Source: a virus. Taken from it: a stretch of DNA of 43,423 nucleotides. The notes below the pieces were generated by a model. It did not search any database and was not told where the DNA came from. It saw only the letters and a list, made by a program, of their open reading frames with translations. The stretch spans positions 1 through 43,423 of the IMG/VR virus record IMGVR_UViG_3300031951_000365. One strand, given 5' to 3'. This document shows, in pieces, positions 15,293 through 22,991 of this stretch (its first letter is position 1; each line of letters opens with the position of its first letter). A program made the translations under genes and the position numbers.

Positions 15293-15462
15293 CAGAAGCA
15301 CCTATCACAAGAACAATGATTACGGTTGCCACTTTGGCAGTACTGAGATGCTTCGTGGTGTGGATGAAATGTGCAATTGGCAGCACGTTCCTTGTCGCAG
15401 TACTCGCATTCGCCAGGCGGAGCTTGATGCATCCTGCCCGAACCGGTTATTACGTCGTTCAC
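15292..15462 (-). CDS. Cys/His-rich zinc-finger microprotein
   Basis: 56 residues from GTG 15462 (GTGA overlap with the preceding stop; GGAAGGA upstream), or 46 from an internal ATG. Seven cysteines and five histidines: GECEYC, NCTFHPHHE, QYCQSG and NHCSCDRCF. This is a compact metal-binding protein, probably binding two zinc ions. It fills what otherwise looks like a gap and is coupled at both ends. Confidence 0.6.
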   Translation of the reverse strand: MNDVITGSGRMHQAPPGECEYCDKERAANCTFHPHHEASQYCQSGNRNHCSCDRCF

Positions 15463-15590
15463 CAGAGGATCCTTCCTATTGCGTTAAACAACAAAGTCAG
15501 CGTCATACAGCATGTGAGAAATACCAGGGTGAACGCAAACTCTTGACGTGGCGTAAGGCTATCGAGCCAGCGAAACAGGTCTCGAATCAT
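15459..15590 (-). CDS. Small single-helix membrane protein
   Basis: 43 residues from ATG 15590, overlapping the upstream stop as ATGA. After a charged start (MIRDLFRWLDSLTPRQ) it has one membrane helix, EFAFTLVFLTCCMTLTLLF, and a short tail. Stop overlaps the next GTG. Role unknown; a membrane anchor or host-interaction peptide is possible. Confidence 0.55.
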   Translation of the reverse strand: MIRDLFRWLDSLTPRQEFAFTLVFLTCCMTLTLLFNAIGRILW

Positions 15591-15988
15591 TCTTTCACGA
15601 TCCATTCTTGTTCGATAATGTCAGCGATTGCTGCGAACGAAAGACCTTCGTCATTGAGCTCGGACAATGGCTTGTCGAACAAATCGCCAGAGTCATCTTC
15701 GCCCTGAACGTAGGGAACCCCAGGGTTTTTGTTGTCAAAGCCGGCCCATTCCATTACGGGTTTAGGCAAGAAGTCTTCACGACCGTTATAGAAATAACGA
15801 AGTGCATCGCCATTGAACTCGCGGTTGAGATTCGGGACGCCTTCATCGAGAGCTAGCTCGCACAGCACACCGAGGCAACAGAAGTGTTCCTCCCTATCTT
15901 CATCGGTCATTCCGAGGTGGCCTTCGCCCTGCTTGTATTTGCCAGAACGCAACTCAGCTACCCATTTCTTTAGAACGTCTTGGTTCAT
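15587..15988 (-). CDS. Conserved phage hypothetical protein
   Basis: 133 residues. The sequence order WVAELRSGKYKQGEGHLG, HFCCLGVLCELA, FLPKPVMEWAGF, LNDEGLSFAAIADIIE is that of a common phage/prophage family of unknown function. It has a conserved double Cys and a ‘ND.G.SF..IAD.IE’ end. Start overlaps the upstream stop (ATGA). Confidence 0.65.
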   Translation of the reverse strand: MNQDVLKKWVAELRSGKYKQGEGHLGMTDEDREEHFCCLGVLCELALDEGVPNLNREFNGDALRYFYNGREDFLPKPVMEWAGFDNKNPGVPYVQGEDDSGDLFDKPLSELNDEGLSFAAIADIIEQEWIVKE

Positions 15989-16209
15989 GACCGTGCATCC
16001 TCCGTTGCCATTTGCAATGTGCTGATCTCGTCAGCGATTACATCCATGCGCTGATACATGAACGTGATGATGGTTTGAATCTGCGTGTCTTCAAAGAGCG
16101 TGGACTCACGACCTTCGCGCAGTCGGGTTGTCTTGGCGCAGAACTCGCTGAGCGTTTCGCTCATGATCTTGAGCAGCGCGTTGAGTTGGGATGTGTTGAG
16201 TGACGACAT
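15985..16209 (-). CDS. Hypothetical coiled-coil protein, first gene of a sub-operon
   Basis: 74 residues; AAAGGGG precedes ATG 16209. Largely helical (LNALLKIMSETLSEFCAKTTRLREGRE, FMYQRMDVIADEISTLQMA). A candidate promoter and a hairpin lie upstream at 16236-16265 and 16316-16339. No family recognised. Confidence 0.55.
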   Translation of the reverse strand: MSSLNTSQLNALLKIMSETLSEFCAKTTRLREGRESTLFEDTQIQTIITFMYQRMDVIADEISTLQMATEDARS

Positions 16210-16235
16210 GATTCCCCTTTGTTGTTGGTGACATA

Positions 16236-16265
16236 CTGATACGCCACTTGTCGTGCGTATGTCAG
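16236..16265 (-). promoter_or_regulatory. Candidate leftward promoter with inverted repeat
   Basis: On the minus strand CTGACA (16265-16260) and TATCAG (16241-16236) are 18 bp apart, a fair -35/-10 pair that would give a leader of about 20 nt to the gene starting at 16209. GACATAC at 16229-16235 and GTATGTC at 16256-16262 form inverted arms around the site, so an operator could overlap it. Consensus match is moderate. Confidence 0.35.
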
Positions 16266-16315
16266 GCACGAACATGCTATGCGGGGCGCGTACCACTCCC
16301 GACAGCCACATTACG

Positions 16316-16339
16316 AAAGGCTGCATCCGGAGCCTTTTT
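16316..16339 (-). terminator. Hairpin after the gene at 16362-16844
   Basis: AAAGGCT (16316-16322) pairs with AGCCTTT (16331-16337) around an 8-nt loop. On the plus strand five T follow; on the minus strand only three U-forming bases close the stem. It lies 24 bases past the stop of the leftward gene and just before the candidate promoter, so it fits a weak or bidirectional terminator. Confidence 0.5.
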
Positions 16340-16361
16340 ACGACATGCTCAGGTCGTGGCA

Positions 16362-16844
16362 CTAAATCGTTGCGGCGATTGCAGCCCACCAATGCTTCAA
16401 TGCATCAGGGAAGATACCTTCGCCACCGTCAGAGAACGAATCGCTCTTGCCGTTGTTGCCGAACTGACGAACGACAGTTGAAACTCCATCGTTGTTGACT
16501 GCTGCACAAACGCGAACGCGAATGCGCTCCTGCTCGTCTTCGTCAATCTCGTCGTAGTCGCCGTCCTCATTGGCATTAGCGACCTTGGTCATCCAGCCGG
16601 TCATGACCAAACAGATTGCGTCAGGATTCTGAGTGCGGTTGGCCGGCATCTTGGGCAGGCGAGTCAACAGCTTGTACGGATCGGGGTCGGCGTCGACTAG
16701 CACGCGCTCGAATCCGTCTGCCGTGCGGTACACAGCCAGAGCACGAGTTGCTTGGTGGCTCAACGTGTCAGTCAAAGTTTCATTGAGTGTGGTGTCGACC
16801 CACTCTGCGATGTGCAAAGTCTCCGACATGTTTGTATCAGTCAT
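16362..16844 (-). CDS. Hypothetical protein, 160 residues
   Basis: ATG 16844 has GGGAACCATC upstream, the same leader style as other genes of the block. The first half has alternating strands and helices (TRALAVYRTADGFERVLVDAD, AICLVMTGWMTKVAN), then an acidic loop (DGDYDEIDEDEQER), then VRVCAAVNNDGVSTVVRQFG and a C-terminal helix. No family recognised. It stands as its own unit between two hairpins. Confidence 0.6.
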   Translation of the reverse strand: MTDTNMSETLHIAEWVDTTLNETLTDTLSHQATRALAVYRTADGFERVLVDADPDPYKLLTRLPKMPANRTQNPDAICLVMTGWMTKVANANEDGDYDEIDEDEQERIRVRVCAAVNNDGVSTVVRQFGNNGKSDSFSDGGEGIFPDALKHWWAAIAATI

Positions 16845-16954
16845 GATGGTTCCCTTCATTGTTGATGTGGTTGTAACTAGATATGTGCTGACGACCATTA
16901 GGGCCGTCCCCCAGTTTCACAAAGCGCCAACTTGCGCTCGGAAACAAAGGCAGT

Positions 16955-16978
16955 AGGGCCAGTCCGAAGACTGGCCCT
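16955..16978 (-). terminator. Strong hairpin with UUCG loop
   Basis: A perfect 10-bp stem, AGGGCCAGTC / GACTGGCCCT. Read on the minus strand the loop is TTCG closed by C-G, the very stable C(UUCG)G tetraloop. It starts 13 bases after the stop of the 16991-17569 gene and is followed by a mildly T-rich tract (CTTTGTTT), consistent with a terminator or mRNA end stabiliser for that gene. Confidence 0.7.
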
Positions 16979-16990
16979 CTGCCTACCCGA

Positions 16991-17569
16991 CTAGAAGTCG
17001 GGTGCGTCGGTGTAGCCGACGGTGGTGACTTCGCCTCGCTGACCGTTCCGCGCAACCAACGCGGGCAGTGTGTAGATGGAGTACTTGATGGCCCCAGCAA
17101 GTTCGCGAGCGAAGTCCTCGGCGGCTTGCGCCGACCCGAAGACCTCGCTGACTGTGTTGAAGGACGCGGTAGCCAGTTCGCCGTAGCCCTGGAAGTTGAC
17201 ATCTCGGAACGAGATGATGGCTACGAAGGCGTTCGTCGTCTTCATACTGGGGACGGTCATGAGCACCGGGTTGGGTCGCGCACCACGCTCGACCCGCTCC
17301 ATCGGGTAGAACAACTGGGGCTGAGCCGACCAGGCCGGTGCACCAGTGTTCGTCGTAGCCCAAGCGCCGGAGCGGTCGAGCGCGTCGAAGAACGCCTTGC
17401 GTAGCCATGAGCGGGCGACGAGTTCTTCGGCATTGCCGAACTCGTTGAAAGCCCGCTGAATAATCGACTGCGACTTGCGAGCCAAATCCTGGTCGAAAGT
17501 CGGCAGGAACGAATACTCGGTGGCGTCGCCCGCGAGCATTGAGCGGAACATATCCATTGCATCTGACAT
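16991..17569 (-). CDS. Hypothetical early protein, 192 residues
   Basis: ATG 17569 has AAAGGAG upstream. The sequence is well structured: LPTFDQDLARKSQSIIQRAF, VARSWLRKAFFDALDR, LMTVPSMKTTNAFVAIISFRDVNF, then AAEDFARELAGAIKYSIYT. Its codons are richer in G+C than its neighbours. It is the second leftward gene and is isolated by a strong hairpin, suggesting high or separately controlled expression soon after infection. No family recognised. Confidence 0.65.
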   Translation of the reverse strand: MSDAMDMFRSMLAGDATEYSFLPTFDQDLARKSQSIIQRAFNEFGNAEELVARSWLRKAFFDALDRSGAWATTNTGAPAWSAQPQLFYPMERVERGARPNPVLMTVPSMKTTNAFVAIISFRDVNFQGYGELATASFNTVSEVFGSAQAAEDFARELAGAIKYSIYTLPALVARNGQRGEVTTVGYTDAPDF

Positions 17570-17936
17570 TGTCTTTCTCCTTTGTTGTTGCCTCACCACA
17601 GCGGTGCGGTCTCTCACCGCCACCGGGCCTTGTCATAATCGGCCTCCGTTGGAGTGAGCGAACAATGAGACTCTGACGAGTTCCATTGCGACTCGTTGGG
17701 AAGGGGGCCGATTTGACATGCCCGGTACAATGGTGAGGCCCGCAGCGCTGTATCAGCGTGAGTTAGCAGGGCTACATGGCCTTGGCCATTCGACCCCCAG
17801 GCGGGGGTCTAAGCCAGGTGAGAAGCCGGTGGGTTTCCGGCGTCCAGAGACGTGAAGGGGAGTGTGGCGAGAGTGACGAGGTGTGTTTCCTCGTGGCTCT
17901 CGGCATGCTCACCAAGCGTCGACGGGTCGAACCTGG
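17570..17936. other. Noncoding, hairpin-rich leader between two leftward genes
   Basis: 367 bases without a convincing gene. Stems seen: CGCTG/CAGCG (17746-17758), GACCCCC/GGGGGTC (17792-17809, 4-nt loop), GCCGG/CCGGC (about 17825-17841) and a larger one at 17868-17902. GGAGG followed by ATG 17636 begins an Arg-rich frame that runs over the next gene and is probably a chance frame or a short leader peptide. The chain of stems suggests a structured RNA or long 5' leader. Confidence 0.5.
17868..17902 (-). terminator. Large hairpin downstream of the 59-residue gene
   Basis: CGAGAG-tg-ACGAGG pairs with CCTCGT-gg-CTCTCG around a 7-nt loop: two 6-bp stems with one 2x2 mismatch. It begins 34 bases after the stop at 17937 on the minus strand. 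There is no clear U-tract, so it may be an attenuator, a processing site or part of a structured RNA. Confidence 0.4.
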
Positions 17937-18116
17937 TTACTGCGCGTCGGGCGTGTTGGCATCGAACACGCTGCGCAGTTCCTCCAACGCTTTGGCCAGG
18001 TTGTCCATCTTTGTCCTGAAGACCCGCATCGTGTGGCTCACACCCGCTTGATAACCACGCTCCCAATCGTATTCAGACTGAACACGCTCGCTCATTTCCA
18101 GTTCTTTGAAGTCCAT
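17937..18116 (-). CDS. First leftward gene: 59-residue helical protein
   Basis: ATG 18116 is preceded by GGAGGAACAAG, one of the best ribosome sites of the window. The protein begins MDFKELEMSERVQSEYDWER and continues with GYQAGVSHTMRVFRTKM and DNLAKALEELRSVF: two amphipathic helices, no Cys. It is first in the leftward direction, next to a DnaA box and G-rich repeats. An immediate-early host-takeover or regulatory role would fit, but nothing in the sequence proves it. Confidence 0.65.
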   Translation of the reverse strand: MDFKELEMSERVQSEYDWERGYQAGVSHTMRVFRTKMDNLAKALEELRSVFDANTPDAQ

Positions 18117-18133
18117 CTTGTTCCTCCGTTAGT

Positions 18134-18142
18134 TGTGGATAA
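18134..18142 (-). promoter_or_regulatory. Perfect DnaA box next to the first leftward gene
   Basis: TGTGGATAA on the plus strand is TTATCCACA on the minus strand, the consensus DnaA box. It is 18 bp upstream of ATG 18116, beside the ribosome site. It may help control transcription or belong to an origin region with the G-rich repeat. Confidence 0.55.
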
Positions 18143-18164
18143 CTCACAATTGCTCTGACTTGGT

Positions 18165-18202
18165 GGGTACAGTTGGGTTGGTTGGGTTGGGTTGGTTGTG
18201 GG
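18165..18202 (+). repeat. TTGGG/TTGG short repeat, G-quadruplex candidate
   Basis: Five GGG and two GG tracts separated mostly by TT (18165-18167, 18175-18177, 18180-18181, 18184-18186, 18189-18191, 18194-18195, 18200-18202). GTGGGTAC flanks the array at both ends (18163-18170 and 18198-18205). On the plus strand this can form a G-quadruplex; it is the template strand for the leftward genes. Confidence 0.6.
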
Positions 18203-18324
18203 TACGCAAGGTACAGACGACCAACACAAAGCACCAGGTGAGGTAGCCCTGAGGCACAGGCACTTACCGTGACCAGGTGTTTTGTAACACCGTTAGGGTT
18301 GGTCGGCCCCCTCAGGGGGTCGAA

Positions 18325-18483
18325 CTAGACGCTGAGGCGCACGAAGTGCGTCCATGCGTCGGGGTGGTCTCCGTGAGCCGGATGTTGAGGAAGCGTAAAA
18401 CCGACTTTGCCAGTACCACCCACTGACATATATCGTCCAGGCCATTTCAGCGTGACTGTGACAGTGACGCCAGGGTGTTCGTT
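18325..18483 (-). pseudogene. Possible remnant or frameshifted coding stretch
   Basis: A minus-strand frame open from 18483 to TAG 18325 reads like a real protein end (VTLKWPGRYMSVGGTGKVGF ... HFVRLSV) but lacks a start except ATG 18429 (34 residues). The same frame further upstream again looks protein-like (LNPFLTQLGGEEVCLKFGP) and is cut by TAA, TAG and TGA around an A8T4 tract (18484-18501). It may be one gene broken by frameshifts or by sequence errors. Confidence 0.3.
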
Positions 18484-18822
18484 TCACTAAAATTTTTTTT
18501 AGGGACCGAACTTGAGGCATACTTCCTCTCCCCCCAGCTGGGTCAGGAACGGGTTGAGTTTTTGTAGAAGATGGCTTCCAGGGAAGTTGACTCACCACAA
18601 CTGGCTTCTTTCGGTAGGAGGGCGCCCGGTTCTGACTTGACCGCCCCCGCCATTTGTGGCTCGGGTCCCCAGCTAGGTTCGATCGGGGCTTCGGACGCCT
18701 GACTCCCTGCGTCGTGAGTGATGCCGCTATGTCGGGCGGACCCCGCTGGTCGGTGTTCGGGCCAGGTGACCTTGGGTTGGAAAGAACTGACTGCGAAGTT
18801 ACACGCAACTACACTCGAAGTG

Positions 18823-19104
18823 GTGGAGCCAACGAACATTTTTTTTGATGGCCTGATCTATCTTTATCTCCAGGACAGATACGCCTCGCCGTTTGTGCGT
18901 CGACGTATGAAGCAGCTGCACGATGAGAATCCACAGGCTATGCACAAGGGTGTTCGTGCATTGATTGGTAATGCGGTAAAGTGTTTTGGTTGTGAAGTAG
19001 TTTTGGCGTCCAAGGTAGGAGGTGTCGATGGCGATCCCCAAGCGCAAACTCAGGATTCGTCGTGGCGACACGTACACCCATCAGGTCACCGAAACCCAGG
19101 ATGA
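18823..19104 (+). CDS. Doubtful small protein before the fibre cassette
   Basis: 93 residues from GTG 18823 (GTG 18820 also possible). NIFFDGLIYLYLQDRYASPFV and RRRMKQLHDENPQAMHKG look like coding text with normal codon use, but the last 77 bases overlap the start of the next gene and the ribosome site is poor. It might be a real leader gene or a truncated one. Confidence 0.35.
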   Translation: MEPTNIFFDGLIYLYLQDRYASPFVRRRMKQLHDENPQAMHKGVRALIGNAVKCFGCEVVLASKVGGVDGDPQAQTQDSSWRHVHPSGHRNPG

Positions 19105-19369
19105 CGGATCGCCGGCCAACCTGACTGGCGCAACTTACCTGGTCCAGATGCGTTCGGATCCCGACGACACCACATACGTCGCCCAGTTTGCCACTACCAT
19201 TTTGAATGCCGCCACCGGAGAGTGGAAGTTCAGCTTGACGTCGACTCAAACCGCTGGCCTTGAACCTGGTTTGTATTTTTATGACGTTCAGAAAACCCAT
19301 AGTGATGGGTTTGTTCAGACCTTGTTTGAGGGCGAGGTCATTGTTGACTGGGACGTAAGCCGTGCCTGA
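19028..19369 (+). CDS. BppU-like N-terminal domain fibre/baseplate adaptor
   Basis: 113 residues from ATG 19028 with AGGAGG upstream (GTG 19022 overlaps that site and is less likely). [58 protein letters not shown] and [12 protein letters not shown] follow the pattern of the small beta-sandwich found at the N-terminus of baseplate upper proteins and fibre carriers. It probably mounts the collagen-like fibre encoded next, with which it overlaps by 8 bp. Confidence 0.65.
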   Translation: MAIPKRKLRIRRGDTYTHQVTETQDDGSPANLTGATYLVQMRSDPDDTTYVAQFATTILNAATGEWKFSLTSTQTAGLEPGLYFYDVQKTHSDGFVQTLFEGEVIVDWDVSRA

Positions 19370-21371
19370 GCAGACAATTACCGTTACTGACCCGACGACG
19401 CTGCAGACGCTGTACATCGAGACCGGTTCGCGTGGGGCTACCGGTCCCCAAGGAGCGCAAGGCCCTCAGGGTTCTCAGGGTGCAATGGGTTCTACTGGCA
19501 CACAGGGCGCCCAGGGTGCTACCGGATCCCAGGGACCGCAGGGAACACAAGGTGCTCAAGGAGCACAGGGGGCACAAGGGGCAGTTGGTCCTCAGGGGTC
19601 TACCGGCCCCCAGGGTCCACAAGGAAGTACTGGCGCAACCGGCTCCCAAGGCCCACAGGGGCCGCAGGGAGATGTAGGAGCCCAGGGAGCTCAAGGGGCA
19701 CAAGGCGCCACTGGTCCCCAGGGTCTTACCGGTCCCCAGGGTGCAACCGGCGCGCAGGGGGTCCAAGGTCCCCAGGGTCCCCAGGGCGATACCGGAGCTC
19801 AAGGAAGTCAGGGTGCCCAGGGTGCAACAGGACCGCAGGGTAGTACTGGTAGTCAAGGTCCCCAGGGAGCGGTTGGCAGTCAGGGTCCGCAGGGTGCTCA
19901 AGGAGATACTGGACCCCAGGGCGCTACTGGCCCGCAGGGAACTCAGGGACCGCAAGGTTCACAGGGCGCTACTGGCGCCCAAGGATCGCAGGGTGCGCAG
20001 GGTGCGGTTGGCTCGTCCTCAAGTTTTTATGACTACAAGATCAAGACTGGTACGACAAGTGGAGATCCTGGTTCTAGTTATCTGATTTACAACCAGGCAA
20101 CCCAGACGAACGCAACGCAACTCAACATTTCACATCTCGATCGTCACGGCAACGACCTCGATATTTTTCTAGCGTTAATTACCAGCGAAACAACAATAGT
20201 CATACAGGATTCAACTGATTCCAATGACTATCAAAAGTTTGACGTCAGCGGTACCCCGACCATGCAAACCGGATACGTCGAAATTCCGGTTACGTATGTA
20301 AGTTCTGGTGGCGATGGAGCAACTGGTTTTGCTAACGACACCAACATCATTGTTGCTGTAGCAACTGCAGGACCGCAAGGCCCACAGGGTGCACAGGGCG
20401 CAACTGGTCCTCAAGGAGTAGCTGGACCACAAGGTTCTCAAGGGGCAACAGGTTCACAGGGTGATATTGGGCCCCAGGGCGCAGTTGGGCCACAGGGACC
20501 GCAAGGCGACGTTGGCCCACAGGGAGCACAGGGCGCAACTGGCTCTACTGGAACAACTGGACCACAAGGTCCCCAGGGAGACATTGGACCGCAAGGTGCA
20601 CAGGGAGCGCAAGGTGCAACCGGCCCCCAAGGAGATACTGGTCCACAAGGCGCAACTGGTGCGACTGGTTCACAGGGGCCGCAGGGACCCCAGGGCGACA
20701 CGGGATCTACCGGCGCACAGGGACCGCAAGGTGCTACTGGCACTCAAGGAGCACAAGGACCGCAGGGAGCTCAGGGGGCAGCCGGCCCTGATCCTGCAAC
20801 AATTGTCGATGCCAAGGGCGATTTGCTTCTTGGGACCGCCGACAACACACTGTCGCGTTTAGCCGTAGGAGCCAATGACACGGTTCTTGTTGCAGCTTCG
20901 GGACAAACAACTGGTGTTCAATGGTCTGCAACATTGTCTGGCTTGACGTTGACAACTCCGAACATCAACGGCGCGATCTTGGATCGTACCGAGGAAAATT
21001 GGAACATTGTTGCGTCAGCAGCTACCGGCACAATCAACTTTGATGTGCTAACCGCCTCGATTTGGTATTACACGAGCAACGCCTCAGCAAACCATACGGT
21101 GAATGTTCGTGGCGATGGTTCCACTACTTTGTCAAGCCTGCTTGCGGTGGGCGATTCGATTACGGTTGTGTGGGCGAATACGAACGGTACGACCGCCTAC
21201 TGGCCCAGCACTTTCCAGGTGGACGGTTCGACTATTACACCTAAGTGGCAGGGTGGTACGGCTCCGACTGGCGGTAACGCTAGCGCGATTGACATTTACA
21301 CCTATGTGATTGTCAAGACTGCTGCGACGCCGACTTACACAGTGTTCGCTTCCCAGTCCCAGTTCAAGTAA
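19362..21371 (+). CDS. Collagen-like tail fibre with shared C-terminal tip
   Basis: 669 residues from GTG 19362 (GTGCCTGA overlap). N-terminal ~23 residues, then a long G-x-y collagen block (about 24-217) rich in GPQGAQGAT units, a globular beta insert (about 218-330, [17 protein letters not shown] ...), a second collagen block (about 331-480), then a linker ([22 protein letters not shown]) and a ~125-residue C-terminal module nearly the same as in the fibre at 2681-3643. The collagen triple helix needs three chains, so the fibre is a trimer. The tip likely binds the host surface. Confidence 0.88.
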   Translation: MPEQTITVTDPTTLQTLYIETGSRGATGPQGAQGPQGSQGAMGSTGTQGAQGATGSQGPQGTQGAQGAQGAQGAVGPQGSTGPQGPQGSTGATGSQGPQGPQGDVGAQGAQGAQGATGPQGLTGPQGATGAQGVQGPQGPQGDTGAQGSQGAQGATGPQGSTGSQGPQGAVGSQGPQGAQGDTGPQGATGPQGTQGPQGSQGATGAQGSQGAQGAVGSSSSFYDYKIKTGTTSGDPGSSYLIYNQATQTNATQLNISHLDRHGNDLDIFLALITSETTIVIQDSTDSNDYQKFDVSGTPTMQTGYVEIPVTYVSSGGDGATGFANDTNIIVAVATAGPQGPQGAQGATGPQGVAGPQGSQGATGSQGDIGPQGAVGPQGPQGDVGPQGAQGATGSTGTTGPQGPQGDIGPQGAQGAQGATGPQGDTGPQGATGATGSQGPQGPQGDTGSTGAQGPQGATGTQGAQGPQGAQGAAGPDPATIVDAKGDLLLGTADNTLSRLAVGANDTVLVAASGQTTGVQWSATLSGLTLTTPNINGAILDRTEENWNIVASAATGTINFDVLTASIWYYTSNASANHTVNVRGDGSTTLSSLLAVGDSITVVWANTNGTTAYWPSTFQVDGSTITPKWQGGTAPTGGNASAIDIYTYVIVKTAATPTYTVFASQSQFK

Positions 21372-21380
21372 GGTTTCGGT

Positions 21381-22256
21381 ATGCCGACTATTGGTACTCG
21401 TGGTAATGCGGCGGCTCGCGGCTATGGCTTTGGTGGCGGAGCAACAAAGATTATTGCTACTGGCGGTACGGAAACAACTAGCGGTCTATACAAGATTCAC
21501 ACATTTACATCGTCGGGAACATTTACTATTTCTTCGGCTCCGCCCAATTCAACGGTAGACATTCTCTGTGTTGCTGGTGGTGGTGGCGCTGGTTCTTCTG
21601 GGATTTCTAGTGGTGTAACAAGTGGTGGCGGTGGCGGCGGTGGCGGTGGAATGAAAGAAACTGCTGGGATTTCAGTTTCGGCAACTTCATACACTGTTAC
21701 GATTGGTGGCGGCGGCGGCCAAAATGCTAGCGGTAGTGGTTCTTCTGTTGGCAGTTTAATTTCAACTTCTGGTGGTGGAAGAGGTGGCGCTGGGGGTGGC
21801 ACCAACGCGGGAAGTTCTGGTGGCAGTGGCGGTGGCGGTGGTGGAAGTTCCCCAAACCCTGTCCAAGGTGGGGCTGGCGGCGCGGGAACTAGTGGCGAAG
21901 GTAACGGCGGCGGCGCAGGCGGCTACGGCCAATATGTCTTTAAGGCTGGTGCTGGCTGTGGCGGCGCGGGTGGCGGCGGCGGTAAAAGCGGTGGAGGTGC
22001 TGGTGGTGGCAGCGATACCCGATATCAAGGTGGCCCTGGCGGAGCAGGAGGAAACGGTGCGTCCAGTTCATACAGCGGGTCGTCAGTAACATACGCTGGG
22101 GGTGGTGGCGGCGGTGGAAGTGCTGGAACAGATGGCGGTTCTGGCAGCGGAGCGAATGGTTCAGGCGGTGGAAGCACAGCCAATCGCGGTGGTGGCGGTC
22201 AGGGAAGCGGCGGCTCAGGCGGTTCTGGAATCGTAATTATTAGGTATCTTGCATAA
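21381..22256 (+). CDS. Glycine-rich tail adhesin
   Basis: 291 residues. After ~65 residues (GLYKIHTFTSSGTFTISS, DILCVAGGGGAG) about 200 residues are Gly/Ser/Ala runs, ending GSGIVIIRYLA. This layout is that of glycine-rich phage adhesins, where polyglycine-II helices form a sandwich whose loops contact the receptor, as in the gp38 adhesin of T-even-like phage S16. It may cap the collagen-like fibre. The stop overlaps the next ATG (TAATG). Confidence 0.78.
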   Translation: MPTIGTRGNAAARGYGFGGGATKIIATGGTETTSGLYKIHTFTSSGTFTISSAPPNSTVDILCVAGGGGAGSSGISSGVTSGGGGGGGGGMKETAGISVSATSYTVTIGGGGGQNASGSGSSVGSLISTSGGGRGGAGGGTNAGSSGGSGGGGGGSSPNPVQGGAGGAGTSGEGNGGGAGGYGQYVFKAGAGCGGAGGGGGKSGGGAGGGSDTRYQGGPGGAGGNGASSSYSGSSVTYAGGGGGGGSAGTDGGSGSGANGSGGGSTANRGGGGQGSGGSGGSGIVIIRYLA

Positions 22257-22630
22257 TGGCACACTTCGCACAAATAGACGCCGATAATGTTGTCGTTCAA
22301 GTTCTTGTCGTTCCCGATGAACAGGAACATCGTGGAGAAGAGTTCTTGCGCGATGATTTACAACTAGGTGGTCGGTGGATTCAAACTTCCTATAACCATC
22401 GAATCCGCAAACAATACGCAGGCATCGGATACACCTACAATCCGACAGCCGACGTATTCATCGCACCACAACCTGCGCCATGGTTTACACTCAATGACAA
22501 CTTTGATTGGGTTTGCCCCGATGGGATAAACCCGATAACGGGCAATCCATTTACCCCTGATGAACTACTTGTCAACGAACTGGAAATGAGTATTAGTGGT
22601 CTTGTAATGCCAGGAGTAACCAATGAGTAA
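22256..22630 (+). CDS. Fibre-associated hypothetical protein
   Basis: 124 residues. MAHFAQIDADNVVVQVLVV, GGRWIQTSYNHRIRKQYAGIG and YNPTADVFIAPQPAPWFTLN match a short protein family seen beside tail fibres in cyanophages and other aquatic phages, role unknown (virion or fibre chaperone). Overlaps the following gene by 8 bp. Confidence 0.6.
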   Translation: MAHFAQIDADNVVVQVLVVPDEQEHRGEEFLRDDLQLGGRWIQTSYNHRIRKQYAGIGYTYNPTADVFIAPQPAPWFTLNDNFDWVCPDGINPITGNPFTPDELLVNELEMSISGLVMPGVTNE

Positions 22631-22991
22631 CTACACCTACGAACAGGTTGCCTGCCCACACATTTACTTTCCTAACAATCCATCTCGGCTAGTTCAGCGA
22701 GTCGTAATGAAAACTATTGATGGACAAACAGCAGGTTGGGCTGACTATTTGATCGAAGATGGCTGGAACAAAGCGATCTTGTTCGTGGTGGAAAAGGAAC
22801 ACCGAAATCAAGAAACTATTTTAGGTTTCCTTAACAAGTTTTATCAACTTGTCAGTCAGCCAACACAAACATTTTGGTGGATGGCAACGCCTTCTATGGA
22901 ACCGTACTTTGAGCAGATTGCGGCCGCTCGACCCGACTTGACATTTGCAGCAGGTGGAGCAATCAATCGCGTTATCCACGCAACAGAATGA
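22623..22991 (+). CDS. Hypothetical protein of the fibre cassette
   Basis: 122 residues. Aromatic-rich (YYFPNN-like HIYFPNNPSRLVQRVV, TQTFWWMATPSMEPYFEQI), mixed alpha/beta, no signal peptide. Coupled at both ends. Possible fibre chaperone or modification partner, inferred only from place. Confidence 0.55.
   Translation: MSNYTYEQVACPHIYFPNNPSRLVQRVVMKTIDGQTAGWADYLIEDGWNKAILFVVEKEHRNQETILGFLNKFYQLVSQPTQTFWWMATPSMEPYFEQIAAARPDLTFAAGGAINRVIHATE

Larger units (their letters stand above)
18117..18822. other. Divergent intergenic control region
   Basis: About 700 bases between the leftward and rightward blocks. It holds the DnaA box, the G-rich repeat, a nested stem (GACCA...TGGTC around GGTGTT/AACACC, 18271-18304), a CCCCC/GGGGG stem near 18307, T8 runs at 18493-18500 and 18839-18846, and four CCAGGTG words in and near the region (about 17815, 18233, 18273, 18763). 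Protein-like text scattered over minus-strand frames between 18325 and 18580 suggests a decayed or frameshifted gene. I could not fix clear promoters. Confidence 0.45.

Noticed and set aside
16983-17636. Minus-strand 217-codon frame with GGAGG before ATG 17636
   Set aside because: Its product is Arg-rich without structure and lies over the convincing gene 16991-17569 in another frame. At most a short leader peptide could be made from the ATG.
17713-17731. TTGACA and TACAAT as a promoter
   Set aside because: The two hexamers are only 7 bp apart, far from the 16-18 bp needed, and no gene starts downstream on that strand.
18676-18684. GGTTCGATC, resembling a tRNA T-loop
   Set aside because: Flanking bases do not form a T-stem, anticodon arm or acceptor stem. 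I found no tRNA in the window.
19338-19955. Long minus-strand frame opposite the collagen block
   Set aside because: The GGN-CAR repeat leaves opposite frames open. The product is Leu/Ser/Thr repeats with no start signal. The similar frame at 20438-20743 is rejected for the same reason.
19430-20790. CRISPR-like periodic repeats
   Set aside because: The periodicity is 9 bp Gly-x-y coding repeats of the fibre gene; there are no unique spacers between constant repeats.
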